Counted from the stretch's first letter, positions 43,785-53,836 are shown. The stretch: 64,000 nt of DNA from Comamonadaceae bacterium ALPHA2B (GCA_005503065.1 SCOE01000001.1:124001-188000), one strand, 5' to 3'. The notes: a model not told the origin generated them from the letters alone. Numbers and translations are program-made.

Positions 43785-44765
43785 TCAGCCCTCCAGCGTG
43801 ATGTTGCCCTTGCGGATCACCTCGGCGTACTTGGCGATCTCGCTGCGGATGAAGGCCGTGAACTGCTCCGGCGTGCCCGAGAGCGAGGCGATGCCACCCT
43901 TCTCGAAGGCCGCCGTCACCGCCGGCGCGGCCAGCGCGCGGTTCACGGCCGTGTTCATGGCCTGCACCACCGCGTCGGGTGTGGACGCGGGCGTGAGCAG
44001 GCCGTTCCAGGAATTCGATTCCACCGCCACGCCCTGTTCGGCCAGCGTGGGAATGTCGGGCGCGTAGACCGAGCGCTGCTTCGTCGCCATGCCCAGTGCG
44101 ACCAGCTTGCCCGACTGCACATGGCCGCGAAACTCGGGCCAGTTGCCGAACATGACCGTCACCTGCCCGCCCAGCAGGTCGGTCAACGCCGGCCCCTGCC
44201 CCTTGTAAGGCACGTGGACGAGCTCGATGCCCATCTGCTGCGCGAGCAGCGCGCCCGACAGGTGCGCCGAGGTGCCGCTGCCGAAGGAGGCATAGCTGAC
44301 CGAACCCGGCCGGGCCCTCGCGGCCGCGCGCAGGTCGGCAATCGTCTTCAGCCCGCTGCCGGGGTGCGTGGCGAGCACGTGCTCCGACATGCCCATCAGC
44401 GCCACGGGGCGCAGGTCTTTCAGCGTGTCGTAGGGCAGCTTCTTCACCAGCGTGGCGTTGGCGCAGAAGCTGTTGGCCACCGTTACGAAGTGGCTGCCGT
44501 CGGGCGCCGACTTGGCGACGTAGTCGACGCCGATCACCGTGCCCGCGCCGGGCTTGTTGTCGATGATCACGGGCTGGCCGAGCGACTTGCCGAGTTCGGT
44601 GCCGACCAGGCGCGTCACGTAGTCGGTGGTGCCGCCGGGCGGGAAGGGCACGACCAGGTGCACGGGCTTGCCGGGCCAGGCGCCCTGGGCATGCGCGAAC
44701 AGCGGCCAGGCGCCGATCGCGGCACCGGCCTGCAGCAGCGCGCGGCGGGAAAAGGATGGCGGCAT
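43785..44765 (-). CDS. Bug-family substrate-binding protein in the hpa cluster
   Basis: The protein is 326 residues. A signal peptide (FSRRALLQAGAAIGAWPLFAHA-QG) looks twin-arginine-like. The mature part shows the Bug pattern: VHLVVPFPPGGTTDYVTR, PVIIDNKPGAGTVIG, YGTS-like FGSGTSAHLSGALL, HVPYKGQGPALTDLLGG and IPTLAEQG. GGAGACACG precedes the ATG at 44765. It sits between hpaE and hpaD on the same strand, so it probably binds hydroxyphenylacetate or a related aromatic acid. No membrane subunits are nearby. Confidence 0.9.
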   Translation of the reverse strand: MPPSFSRRALLQAGAAIGAWPLFAHAQGAWPGKPVHLVVPFPPGGTTDYVTRLVGTELGKSLGQPVIIDNKPGAGTVIGVDYVAKSAPDGSHFVTVANSFCANATLVKKLPYDTLKDLRPVALMGMSEHVLATHPGSGLKTIADLRAAARARPGSVSYASFGSGTSAHLSGALLAQQMGIELVHVPYKGQGPALTDLLGGQVTVMFGNWPEFRGHVQSGKLVALGMATKQRSVYAPDIPTLAEQGVAVESNSWNGLLTPASTPDAVVQAMNTAVNRALAAPAVTAAFEKGGIASLSGTPEQFTAFIRSEIAKYAEVIRKGNITLEG

Positions 44766-44808
44766 CGGCGTGTCTCCGTCGTTGTTCTCTTGCGTCCGGG
44801 CCGCGTCG

Positions 44809-46269
44809 TCAGACACCCCAACGGGGAATATGGTGCGAGCCCAGCGACACCGCCACGTTCTTCGGCTCGCAGAACACCTCGTAGCTCCAGGTGCCGCCTT
44901 CGCGCCCCGTGCCGCTGGCCTTGGTGCCGCCGAAGGGCTGGCGCAGGTCCCGCACGTTCTGGCTGTTCACGAAGCACATCCCCGCTTCGATGGCGGCGGC
45001 CACGCGGTGTGCGCGGCCGATGTTCTCGGTCCACACATAGCTCGACAGGCCATACTGGATGTCGTTGGCCAGCTCGATCGCATGCGCCTCGTCCCGGAAG
45101 GGGATCAGGCAGGCCACGGGCCCGAAGATCTCGTCCTGCGCGATCTTCATGCGGTTGTCGACGTCGGCGAACACGGTGGGCGCCACGTAGTTGCCCTTCT
45201 TCACCCGATCGGGCAGGCCGGCCGGCGCGTCCAGGCCGCCGCACAACAGCGTCGCGCCCTCCTTGGGCCCCAGTTCGATGTAGCTGCGCACCTTGGCCAG
45301 GTGGCCCTGGCTGATCATCGGGCCGACGATGGTCTTCTCGTCGAGCGGGTCACCGACGGTGATCTTCTTTGCACGCTCGACGAACTTCGCCACGAAGTCG
45401 GCGTAGATCGACTGCTGCACCAGGATGCGGCTGCCCGCCGTGCAGCGCTCGCCGTTGTTGCTGAAGATCATGAACACGGCCGCATCGAGCGCACGCGCCA
45501 GGTCGGCATCGTCGAAGACCACGAAGGGCGACTTGCCGCCCAGTTCCATGCTGAACTTCTTCAGGCCTGCCGTCTTCACGATGCGGTTGCCCGTCGCCGT
45601 GGAGCCGGTGAAGCTGATGGCGCGCACGTCCGGATGCGCCACCAGCGGCTCGCCGGCCTCCTTGCCGTAGCCGTGCACCAGGTTCAGCACGCCGGCGGGA
45701 ATGCCCGCCTCGAGCGCCAGCTCGCCCAGGCGCGCGGCGGTCATCGGCGACAGTTCGCTCATCTTCAGCACGGCGGTGTTGCCGAAGGCCAGGCAGGGCG
45801 CGACCTTCCACGTCGCCGTCATGAAGGGGACGTTCCACGGGCTGATGAGCGCGCACACGCCCACGGGGTGGAACAGCGTGTAGTTGAGGTGCGTGGGCGT
45901 GGGGTAGGTATGGCCATCCACCCGCGTGCACATTTCGGCGAAGTAGTAGAAGTTGTCGGCCGCGCGCGGCACCAGCTGCTTGCCGGTCTGCGCGATGACC
46001 TGGCCGCAGTCGTTGGTCTCGGTCTGCGCGATCTCGGGCACGTGCTTCGCGATCAAGTCGCCCAGCTTGCGGATCAGCTTGGCCCGCTCGGGCGCGGGCG
46101 TGTTGGCCCACTTCGGGAAGGCTTCCTTGGCCGCAGCCACGGCCGCGTTCACCTCGGCCTCGCCGCCCTGCGCCACTTCGGCCAGTACCTCCTGCGTGGC
46201 GGGGTTGACGGTCTGGAAGTAATCGCTGCCGGCGACGGCCTTGCCGGCGATGAGGTGGTCGATGCGCAT
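44809..46269 (-). CDS. hpaE: 5-carboxymethyl-2-hydroxymuconate semialdehyde dehydrogenase
   Basis: The protein is 486 residues of the aldehyde dehydrogenase superfamily. The catalytic Cys276 is in NNGERCTAGSR and Glu242 in MELGGKSPFVVF. The NAD-binding FTGSTATGNRIV and the start MRIDHLIAGKAVAGSDYFQTVNP fit HpaE. It oxidises the ring-cleavage semialdehyde to the diacid. Its ATG shares one base with the stop of hpaG2 (46269), showing translational coupling. Confidence 0.92.
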   Translation of the reverse strand: MRIDHLIAGKAVAGSDYFQTVNPATQEVLAEVAQGGEAEVNAAVAAAKEAFPKWANTPAPERAKLIRKLGDLIAKHVPEIAQTETNDCGQVIAQTGKQLVPRAADNFYYFAEMCTRVDGHTYPTPTHLNYTLFHPVGVCALISPWNVPFMTATWKVAPCLAFGNTAVLKMSELSPMTAARLGELALEAGIPAGVLNLVHGYGKEAGEPLVAHPDVRAISFTGSTATGNRIVKTAGLKKFSMELGGKSPFVVFDDADLARALDAAVFMIFSNNGERCTAGSRILVQQSIYADFVAKFVERAKKITVGDPLDEKTIVGPMISQGHLAKVRSYIELGPKEGATLLCGGLDAPAGLPDRVKKGNYVAPTVFADVDNRMKIAQDEIFGPVACLIPFRDEAHAIELANDIQYGLSSYVWTENIGRAHRVAAAIEAGMCFVNSQNVRDLRQPFGGTKASGTGREGGTWSYEVFCEPKNVAVSLGSHHIPRWGV

Positions 46270-47021
46270 CAGGACTCCTGAATGATGTTCGTGAGCGCGC
46301 CGATGCGCTCGATCTCGGTGACGACGACGTCGCCGTGCCTGCAGTCCACCACGCCGTCGGGCGTGCCGGTCAGGATCAGGTCGCCGGGCTGCAGCGTCAT
46401 GAAGGCGCTGAAGTACTCGATGAGGAAGGGCGCGTCGAAGATCATGTCCTTCGTGCTGCCGCGCTGCGTGACCGTGCCGTTGACGGTGGTCGAGAGCGCC
46501 AGGTTCATCGGGTCCGGCACATCCGCCGCGTCCACCAGCCAGGGCCCGATCGGCGTGCAGGTGTCGCGGTTCTTCACGCGCAGGTTGGGGCGATACCAGT
46601 TTTCGAGGTAGTCGCGGATCGCGTAGTCGTTGGCGACGGTGTAGCCGCCGATGAAGTCGTAGGCATCGTCCCGGCGCACCTTGCGTGCGGTGCGGCCGAC
46701 GACGATCGCGAGCTCGCATTCGTAGTGCATGAACTGCACGCCGGCCGGGCGCCGCGTGACCTGCCGGTGGCCGATCAGCGTGCCTTCGCCCTTGACGAAG
46801 ACCAGCGGCTCCTCGGGCGCCTTGAACTCGAGTTCCTTGGCATGGTCGGCGTAATTCAGGCCCAGCGCGAGGATGGTGCGCGGGCGTGGCGTGGGGGCCA
46901 GCGGCGGCAGCCAGGTCACGGCGTCGAAGCCGGCGGTGCGGCCGTCGGCGAGCAGCAACCGGCCGTCGCGTTCGGTGGCATCGTGCACCTCGCCGTTGAG
47001 CATGACGCGTGCGTGCTTCAT
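46269..47021 (-). CDS. hpaG2: HpaG C-terminal-type isomerase/decarboxylase subunit
   Basis: The protein is 250 residues of the FAH fold. It has ILALGLNYADHAKELEFKAPEEPLVFVKGEG, the metal-ligand glutamates in QFMHYECELAIVVGR, an Asp-containing FIGGYTVANDYAIRDY, and a TGTPDGVVDC turn near the end. HpaG decarboxylates 5-oxopent-3-ene-1,2,5-tricarboxylate and isomerises the product. In E. coli one fused protein carries both halves. Here they are two genes overlapping by four bases. Confidence 0.9.
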   Translation of the reverse strand: MKHARVMLNGEVHDATERDGRLLLADGRTAGFDAVTWLPPLAPTPRPRTILALGLNYADHAKELEFKAPEEPLVFVKGEGTLIGHRQVTRRPAGVQFMHYECELAIVVGRTARKVRRDDAYDFIGGYTVANDYAIRDYLENWYRPNLRVKNRDTCTPIGPWLVDAADVPDPMNLALSTTVNGTVTQRGSTKDMIFDAPFLIEYFSAFMTLQPGDLILTGTPDGVVDCRHGDVVVTEIERIGALTNIIQES

Positions 47022-47632
47022 GCGGCCTCCTTTACCAGCGTGTTTACCAGCGGCTCGAACCCTGGCGCGCTGATCTCGATGCGCTCGCCCACCTTGGCCA
47101 GCGGCCGCCCTGCGTTGCAGCCGAGCATGAGCACGTCGCCCGCGCGCAGCGTCATGAACTCGCCCACGTCGGCCAGCAGGCGCGTGGCGGGACGGACCAA
47201 CCGGGAGAAGTCGGCCGTGTGCCGCAGCTCGCCGTCGATGCGCACTTCCAGCGTGAACGTGTCCGGGTCGCCGTCCGTGCGCAGCGCCCCGCCGATGCCC
47301 AGGAAGCCGTCGAGGCACTTGAACTTGACCGGCGGGCGGAAGAAGCTCGCATGCGGCACCGAGAGGTCGTTCATCAGCACATAGCCGGCCACCGAGCCGC
47401 GCTCGCCCATCACGAGGCCGACGGTGGCGCCGACTTCCACCTCGGGCGCGCGCGCCGGCATGGGCACGGTGCCGCCATTGGGCGTCCAGGTGTTGGCCGT
47501 CTTCACGTACAGCACGGGGGCCTTGGGCGGCGCCTTGTAGGGCGGCTGGTCCATCTGCGGTGCGAGCGCTTCGACTTCCGCGCGGAAGTTCAGCAGCACG
47601 CCGTACACCGTGCCCGTCGGCAGGTAGCTCAT
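47018..47632 (-). CDS. hpaG1: HpaG N-terminal-type subunit
   Basis: The protein is 204 residues of the FAH fold. It begins SYLPTGTVYGVLLNFRAEVEAL, with VLYVKTANTWTPNGG, a glutamate in EVEVGATVGLVMGER and FMTLRAGDVLMLGCNAGRPLAKVGERIEI. It corresponds to the first half of fused HpaG proteins. Its stop overlaps the start of hpaG2 (ATGA) and its start overlaps the end of hpaR. With hpaG2 it should form the decarboxylase/isomerase of the pathway. Confidence 0.88.
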   Translation of the reverse strand: MSYLPTGTVYGVLLNFRAEVEALAPQMDQPPYKAPPKAPVLYVKTANTWTPNGGTVPMPARAPEVEVGATVGLVMGERGSVAGYVLMNDLSVPHASFFRPPVKFKCLDGFLGIGGALRTDGDPDTFTLEVRIDGELRHTADFSRLVRPATRLLADVGEFMTLRAGDVLMLGCNAGRPLAKVGERIEISAPGFEPLVNTLVKEAA

Positions 47633-48099
47633 GGGTCTTCCTCTTCGGTCTGCACAGCGGTGGCCGGCGCCGGTTGTTCCAGCGCGATCAGGTCGTCAAG
47701 CAATGCATAGAGCTGCATCAGCTTGGCCTTGCCGAGCGAGCGCTCCATCCACTGGTAGTGGGCCTCGATGCTGGTCGACAGGCGCTTGACCAGGCGCTTG
47801 CCCTTGGGCGTGGCCTCGATCACGGTGCGGCGCTGGTCCTCGGGGTCGCGGTAGCGCGTGATGAGCTCGTCGCGCTCCATGCGCGCCAGCACGCCGGTCA
47901 GGCTGGGCCCCAGGATGAAGGCCTCGCGCGCCACGCGGCCGGTTTCCACCGCACCATGTTCGCCCAGCACCCGAAGCACGCGCCACTGCTGGTCCGACAG
48001 CGCGTGCTCGCGCAGGCTGGGCCGCGTGTGTGCCATCACGGCTTCGCGCGCCTGCAGGAGCAGGCGCGGCAGGTTGCGGTGCGCGAAGGTGGTGGCCAC
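47629..48099 (-). CDS. hpaR: MarR-family repressor of homoprotocatechuate catabolism
   Basis: The protein is 156 residues starting at GTG. It aligns along its whole length with E. coli HpaR as I recall it: LLLQAREAVMAHTRPSLREHALSDQQWRVLRVL and ACILRPSLTG-like FILGPSLTGVLARMERDELI, the winged-helix recognition region. HpaR represses the meta-cleavage operon and is relieved by hydroxyphenylacetates. It is first in the hpa operon and overlaps hpaG1 by four bases. A palindromic operator lies 25 bp upstream. Confidence 0.9.
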   Translation of the reverse strand: MATTFAHRNLPRLLLQAREAVMAHTRPSLREHALSDQQWRVLRVLGEHGAVETGRVAREAFILGPSLTGVLARMERDELITRYRDPEDQRRTVIEATPKGKRLVKRLSTSIEAHYQWMERSLGKAKLMQLYALLDDLIALEQPAPATAVQTEEEDP

Positions 48100-48123
48100 G
48101 TTACGGTCTGTCTCGCTCGAGTT

Positions 48124-48139
48124 ATTTAATATGTTAAAT
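48124..48139. promoter_or_regulatory. Predicted HpaR operator
   Basis: ATTTAATATGTTAAAT is a 16-bp palindrome with seven of eight pairs matched, in the AT-rich gap between hpaR and radA. MarR-family operators have this size and composition. It lies just upstream of hpaR, so the repressor probably controls its own operon from here. It is also 55 bp from the radA start, so an effect on radA cannot be excluded. Confidence 0.7.
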
Positions 48140-48193
48140 GAATGAGGCAGCCGGCGCCCCCTCGGGTTTACCCGTGCTCCCTACACTCGCCCG

Positions 48194-49582
<1,389 letters not shown>

Positions 49583-49593
49583 GGGCTGGTGAA

Positions 49594-49802
49594 ATCGGGC
49601 AGCCGAACGCAGAGGGCGCGAAGGGTTCGCAGAGGGCGCAGAGAAAACCCAGAAAGGAATTCCAAGCCGCGCTGATCGTCGACGCGCGGGCGGGCTCTAC
49701 CGACCCCGGGAATTCGCGCGTCCTCGGGCGCAGCAACCCTTTTCGGCTGTTCTTCTGCGCCCTCCGCGAATCCTCTGCGCCCTCTGCGTTCGGCTGCCCG
49801 AT
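49594..49802. repeat. Long inverted repeat after radA
   Basis: A 26-bp arm at 49594-49619 is exactly complementary to 49777-49802 (the right arm contains CCCTCTGCGTTCGGCTGCCC). Weaker pairing continues inward, with repeated CGCAGAGGGCGC units. It fills the gap between radA and the next gene, and I see no coding sequence or transposase in it. It is a different sequence from the palindromes near hpaD. Confidence 0.85.
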
Positions 49803-49838
49803 CCCGTATTGCCGGCCGCCACGGCGACAATCGCCGCC

Positions 49839-50279
49839 ATGACCCTTCAGAAGATCCTCGCGCCGCTGGTCGGCATCGGGCTGCTCATCGCGGCCTGGCG
49901 CTCCTACGGGTGGCTGGGCGTGGCGTTCGTGGCCACCGGCATCGTCATGTTCCTGCTGCTGCATTTCAACCGCACGATGACGGTGCTCAAGCGGGCGGCC
50001 GACCGGCCGATGGGCTACGTGGGCAGCGCGGTGATGCTCAACGCCAAGCTCAAGCCGAAGATGACGCTGCTGCACGTGGTGGCCATGACCCGTTCGCTCG
50101 GCCTGCAGCGCACGCCCAAGGACGAGCAGCCCGAGGTCTACCGCTGGACCGACGGCGGCGGCTCGTACGTCGACGCCACCTTCGCCAGCGGCAAGCTGGT
50201 GCAATGGCAGCTCACGCGCCCGCCGCAGGACGCGGCCGACGCACCCGCGACTTCGATGGGCGAACTGCCGCCGGCCTGA
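49839..50279 (+). CDS. Small membrane-anchored protein of unknown function
   Basis: The protein is 146 residues. Two N-terminal membrane spans (about 4-17 and 23-40: LAPLVGIGLLIAAW, LGVAFVATGIVMFLLLHF) are followed by a soluble domain with VLKRAADRPMGYVGSAVMLNAKLKPKMTLLHVVAMTRSLG and YRWTDGGGSYVDATFASGKLVQW. The second part recurs in relatives from the same bacterial family, where, as far as I recall, it is often mislabelled as glycerate kinase. Nothing here supports that activity. The start at 49839 is chosen because the membrane span begins there. Confidence 0.75.
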   Translation: MTLQKILAPLVGIGLLIAAWRSYGWLGVAFVATGIVMFLLLHFNRTMTVLKRAADRPMGYVGSAVMLNAKLKPKMTLLHVVAMTRSLGLQRTPKDEQPEVYRWTDGGGSYVDATFASGKLVQWQLTRPPQDAADAPATSMGELPPA

Positions 50280-50295
50280 GCGGCTTCGCCTTCGC

Positions 50296-51279
50296 TCAGA
50301 ACGGTGCGTCTTCCGTCGCCGTTTCGGTGGCCGGCGCGGCTTCGGCGCGCGGGGCCGCGGGCGCGGCACCGAAGGCCATCTCGCCGCCCAGCGCCTCGAC
50401 CAGCGCCGGCAGCAACTGGCCCAGCTCGCCGGTCACGATGGCCGCGTCGGTGTCGAAGTTCTCGTCGCTGCCCTTGCCGCCCCTGGATTCGCCGCCCTCG
50501 AACACGCCCTCGAGGAAGGCCAGCTTGCGCAGCTGGCCGCCTTCGGTGAGCTCGAAGGACACGCGGTCCTCCCAGGTCATGGCCAGGCGCGTGGGCCGCT
50601 TGCCGGCGGCGATGTGCTCGCGCACCTCGTCGATGTCCAGCGGGTGCTTGGCATAGCGCACCACGGCCTTGGAATCGTCGGTGGCCTTGAGCTCGCAGTC
50701 GCGGGCGATCGTGAAGCCGGCGGGCGGCTCCTGCGTGGCCAGCCAGCCGGCCATGGCGCTGGCGGGCTCCACCTGGGTGTTCACGGCGCCGACGGCAAAG
50801 CCGGGGATCGCCTGCACCAGCGCGGTGACGACCGAGTCGGCCCGGGCCATGTTCGAGGTGTCGAGCGTGAGGCGGCGCTTGTCGGGATCGATCCACACCG
50901 CGGTGCGCGCATGGCGCGTGAAGGCCAGCGGCAACAGCTCGTGGGTGATGTCCTCCTTGAGCTGCTTCTTCTCCTTCTTGCCGGGGGCGCGGCCGGTGGT
51001 GGCCTCGATCTGCGCCGCGCGCTCGTCCACCTTGCGGCGGATGACCGAGGCGGGCAGGGCCTTGCTCTCCATCATGTATTCGAGCAGCCACTGGCCGCCG
51101 ACGGATTCGAGGAGCAGGCCATGTTCCTGACCGCGCGGCGGCACCCAGCCGGCGGACGATTCCTGCGAGGGGCCGCAGGGCACGAAGGCGGCGGCGTTGA
51201 GCTGTTCTTGTGCGGCGTCGAAGGCGGGCGTCCAGCTCGGTTCGATGCGGAAACTGATGACGTTCTTGAAACGGGGCAC
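50296..51279 (-). CDS. rdgC: Recombination-associated protein RdgC
   Basis: The protein is 327 residues from a GTG that gives (V)PRFKNVISFRIEPSW, matching the FKNxxxYRI start of RdgC. The middle (KALPASVIRRKVDERAAQIEATTGRAPGKKEKKQLKEDITHELLPLAFTRH) carries the family's conserved charged region. RdgC forms a ring-shaped dimer on DNA and limits RecA activity. The C-terminus is extended with an Ala/Pro/Glu tail compared with E. coli. An upstream extension in frame is not supported by any family similarity. The ribosome site is weak. Confidence 0.9.
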   Translation of the reverse strand: MPRFKNVISFRIEPSWTPAFDAAQEQLNAAAFVPCGPSQESSAGWVPPRGQEHGLLLESVGGQWLLEYMMESKALPASVIRRKVDERAAQIEATTGRAPGKKEKKQLKEDITHELLPLAFTRHARTAVWIDPDKRRLTLDTSNMARADSVVTALVQAIPGFAVGAVNTQVEPASAMAGWLATQEPPAGFTIARDCELKATDDSKAVVRYAKHPLDIDEVREHIAAGKRPTRLAMTWEDRVSFELTEGGQLRKLAFLEGVFEGGESRGGKGSDENFDTDAAIVTGELGQLLPALVEALGGEMAFGAAPAAPRAEAAPATETATEDAPF

Positions 51280-51433
51280 GGAAAGGGGGTCTCGGTGTCG
51301 GTGAAAAGCCGCCGATTGTGCGTCGGCGTGGCGCCGTGCCGCGGCCGCGCGGCATGTAATTCCGAGTAAAGGTGCCGGAAGTCGGGCGCCGTAAAATCGC
51401 CGGCTTCCCCGCATTCCCCCTCAAGGACAACAC

Positions 51434-52369
51434 ATGAGCGCGCTCCCCTCGCTGGCCGACCGTGACGGCAAGATCTGGATGGACGGTGAACTCGTGGACT
51501 GGCGCGACGCCAAGATCCACGTGCTCACCCACACGCTGCACTACGGCTGCGGCGTCTTCGAGGGCGTGCGCGCATACAAGACCGTCGACGGCACGGCCAT
51601 CTTCCGCCTGGAAGAGCACACCGAGCGTCTCTTCAACAGCGCCAAGATCCTGCGCATGAAGCTGCCCTTCAGCAAGGAGCAGATCAACGAGGCGCAGAAG
51701 CAGGTCGTGCGCGAGAACAATCTCGAGAGCTGCTACCTGCGCCCCCTGGTGTGGATCGGCTCCGAGAAGCTGGGCGTCTCGCCCAAGGGCAACACCATCC
51801 ACACCATGGTCGCGGCCTGGGCCTGGGGCGCCTACCTGGGCGAGGAAGGCCTCAAGCGCGGCATCCGCGTCAAGACCAGCAGCTACACCCGCCACCACGT
51901 CAACATCACCATGACGCAGGCCAAGGCGGTGAGCAACTACAGCAACTCGATCCTCGCCAACATGGAGGCGCTGGACGACGGCTACGACGAGGCGCTGCTG
52001 CTCGACTCGGCCGGTTTCGTGTCCGAGGGCGCGGGCGAGAACATCTTCGTCGTCAAGAACGGCGTGATCTACACGCCCGACCTGTCGGCCGGCGCGCTCA
52101 ACGGCATCACGCGCAACACCATCCTGCACATCGCCAAGGACCTCGGCATCGAAGTCGTGCAGAAGCGCATCACGCGCGACGAGGTCTACATCGCCGACGA
52201 GGCCTTCTTCACCGGCACCGCCGCCGAAGTGACGCCCATCCGCGAGCTCGACCGCATCGAGATCGGCATCGGCTCGCGCGGCCCGGTCACCGAGAAGGTC
52301 CAGTCGGCCTTCTTCGACATCGTGAACGGCAAGAACCCCAAGTACGCGCACTGGCTCGCCAAGGTCTGA
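51434..52369 (+). CDS. ilvE: Branched-chain amino acid aminotransferase
   Basis: The protein is 311 residues of the fold-type IV PLP family. Lys164 (QAKAVSNYSNS) is in the position of the PLP lysine, and EALLLDSAGFVSEGAGENIFVVKNG is the class IV signature. The N-terminus (WMDGELVDWRDAKIHVLTHTLHYGCGVFEGVRAY) fits IlvE. It makes valine, leucine and isoleucine from their keto acids. A small zinc-finger gene follows after 5 bp. Confidence 0.94.
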   Translation: MSALPSLADRDGKIWMDGELVDWRDAKIHVLTHTLHYGCGVFEGVRAYKTVDGTAIFRLEEHTERLFNSAKILRMKLPFSKEQINEAQKQVVRENNLESCYLRPLVWIGSEKLGVSPKGNTIHTMVAAWAWGAYLGEEGLKRGIRVKTSSYTRHHVNITMTQAKAVSNYSNSILANMEALDDGYDEALLLDSAGFVSEGAGENIFVVKNGVIYTPDLSAGALNGITRNTILHIAKDLGIEVVQKRITRDEVYIADEAFFTGTAAEVTPIRELDRIEIGIGSRGPVTEKVQSAFFDIVNGKNPKYAHWLAKV

Positions 52370-52374
52370 ACACC

Positions 52375-52626
52375 ATGTCCAACCACAACAGCACGCTCGT
52401 CGACCAGGTCCAGTCCGCCGACCGCCGCTCGCTGGTCGAGCTGGCCGCCAAGGACCTCAACCACCAGGGCGGCATCTTCTGCCCCAGCCCCAAGGCCGAC
52501 ATGAAGCTCTGGAACAGCCACCCCAAGGTCTACCTGGACGTGGCGCGCACCGGCGAGGCCAAGTGCCCGTATTGCGGCACGGTATACCGCCTCAAGGCGG
52601 GCGAGCACTTCGGCGGGGGGCACTGA
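52375..52626 (+). CDS. Small zinc-finger domain protein
   Basis: The protein is 83 residues. FCPSPKADMKLWNSHPKVYLDV and AKCPYCGTVYRL provide Cys, His, Cys, Cys for a zinc site, as in the C-terminal zinc domain of the mitochondrial complex I subunit NDUFS6. Proteins of this kind are common in proteobacteria and uncharacterised. It starts five bases after ilvE and should be co-transcribed with it. The roughly 200 bp that follow hold no gene that I can support. Confidence 0.85.
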   Translation: MSNHNSTLVDQVQSADRRSLVELAAKDLNHQGGIFCPSPKADMKLWNSHPKVYLDVARTGEAKCPYCGTVYRLKAGEHFGGGH

Positions 52627-52825
52627 CCGGCCTGCGTCTCGGCGCTCCGACGCTCTCGGCGGCTGCGCTCCGGGTTCGCGAGAACCGGGGGCCAGCCGTT
52701 TTGCTTTGCAGGGGATCGCTCTTCGGGCCGCTCGGGCGAGCAGGAATGCCCGGGCCCGCCTGTCGCATGCGCGTCCGGAGGGAGTGGGGTTAACGCGGTG
52801 CAGCGCACCGCGGCGCGAGGCAAGA

Positions 52826-53812
52826 ATGGCTGCCGTGGAAAAGCTCGCCGTCGACACCCGCCGCATTCCGGAGCGTGAACGCATCGACGCCTGGCAGCAG
52901 ATCCTTTGCGACATCGGCGGGCCGATCCAGGTCGACCCGATCGCCGGCGAGCCGTTCATGGGCGAGCTGAAGCTGGTGCGCCGCGGGGCCATCGCCTTCT
53001 ACGACATGTGCTACAGCGGCATGCGCCTGTGGCGGCGGCCGGTGGACGTGGCCAGGATGGACAAGGAGATGTTCGCCCTCTCGCTGACGCAGCCCTTCTG
53101 CAGCCTGCGCGTGGAGCGCGGCGGCCAGGCGCTCGAGTTGCAGGGCGGCCGGTCCTACCTGTTCGATCACGCCGCTCCCTACCGCACCGAACCGCCGAGC
53201 GCCTACAAGACACGCAGCATCGCCTTCCCGAGCAGCCTGCTGCGGCGGCGCGTGCGCGGATTGCGGCCCTTCTACGCGTTGACCGACTGCGTGGCGAGCA
53301 CCGGCGGCCTGGAACTGGTCAACGTCTTCGCGCAGCACCTCGCGCAGGGTGCCGCCACCTGGTCGGACGACGAGGTCGACACGCTCTCCGGCCAGCTCCT
53401 GGACCTGCTGGCGCTGTTCCTGGGCACCGGCGACCGGGCGGTCGCCGGGTCCGAGCCTCCGATGCGGGCGGCCCACCGGCAGCGCGCGCTCGAACACATC
53501 CGCCGGCATGCGCGTGATCCAGAGCTGACCCCTGCCCGGGTGGCGCAGGCCTGCGGCATTTCGCTGGGTTACCTGAACGAAGTCTTCCGCGGCCACGGCG
53601 CGGGTGTGGAAGACACCATCTTCGACGAGCGCCTCGAGGCCGCGAGCCGCCTGCTGAGCGATGCGCGCCGCCGGCGGGTGGCGATCCAGACGCTGGCGTA
53701 TGAAGCCGGCTTCAACGATCCCTCGCACTTCTCGCGTCGCTTTAAGCGCCGCTTCGGTGTCACGCCGGGCGAATGGCGCGCCGAGGCCTCGAGCGCGAAG
53801 GCCACGCACTGA
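52826..53812 (+). CDS. AraC-family regulator with FeaR-like sensor domain
   Basis: The protein is 328 residues from the ATG at 52826, preceded by GCGAGGC. The N-terminal about 200 residues resemble the AraC-binding-like domain of FeaR/NphR-type regulators (MDKEMFALSLTQPFCSLRVERGGQALEL, GRSYLFDHAAPYRTE). The C-terminal two helix-turn-helix units end with YEAGFNDPSHFSRRFKRRFGVTPGEWR, the AraC signature. It is convergent with the ligase gene, 24 bp away. It likely activates the neighbouring uptake and activation genes in response to an aromatic or organic acid, by inference. Confidence 0.87.
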   Translation: MAAVEKLAVDTRRIPERERIDAWQQILCDIGGPIQVDPIAGEPFMGELKLVRRGAIAFYDMCYSGMRLWRRPVDVARMDKEMFALSLTQPFCSLRVERGGQALELQGGRSYLFDHAAPYRTEPPSAYKTRSIAFPSSLLRRRVRGLRPFYALTDCVASTGGLELVNVFAQHLAQGAATWSDDEVDTLSGQLLDLLALFLGTGDRAVAGSEPPMRAAHRQRALEHIRRHARDPELTPARVAQACGISLGYLNEVFRGHGAGVEDTIFDERLEAASRLLSDARRRRVAIQTLAYEAGFNDPSHFSRRFKRRFGVTPGEWRAEASSAKATH

Positions 53813-53836
53813 AGGCCACGCGGTCGGCCGCGCGAT

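Noticed and set aside
46269-47632. A frameshift splitting a single hpaG gene.
   Set aside because: Each half has its own start, the ATGA overlap is typical of coupled genes, and separate hpaG1/hpaG2 genes are known in other bacteria.
49839-50279. Glycerate kinase, a label I recall for similar proteins.
   Set aside because: The protein has 146 residues with two membrane spans and no kinase motif.
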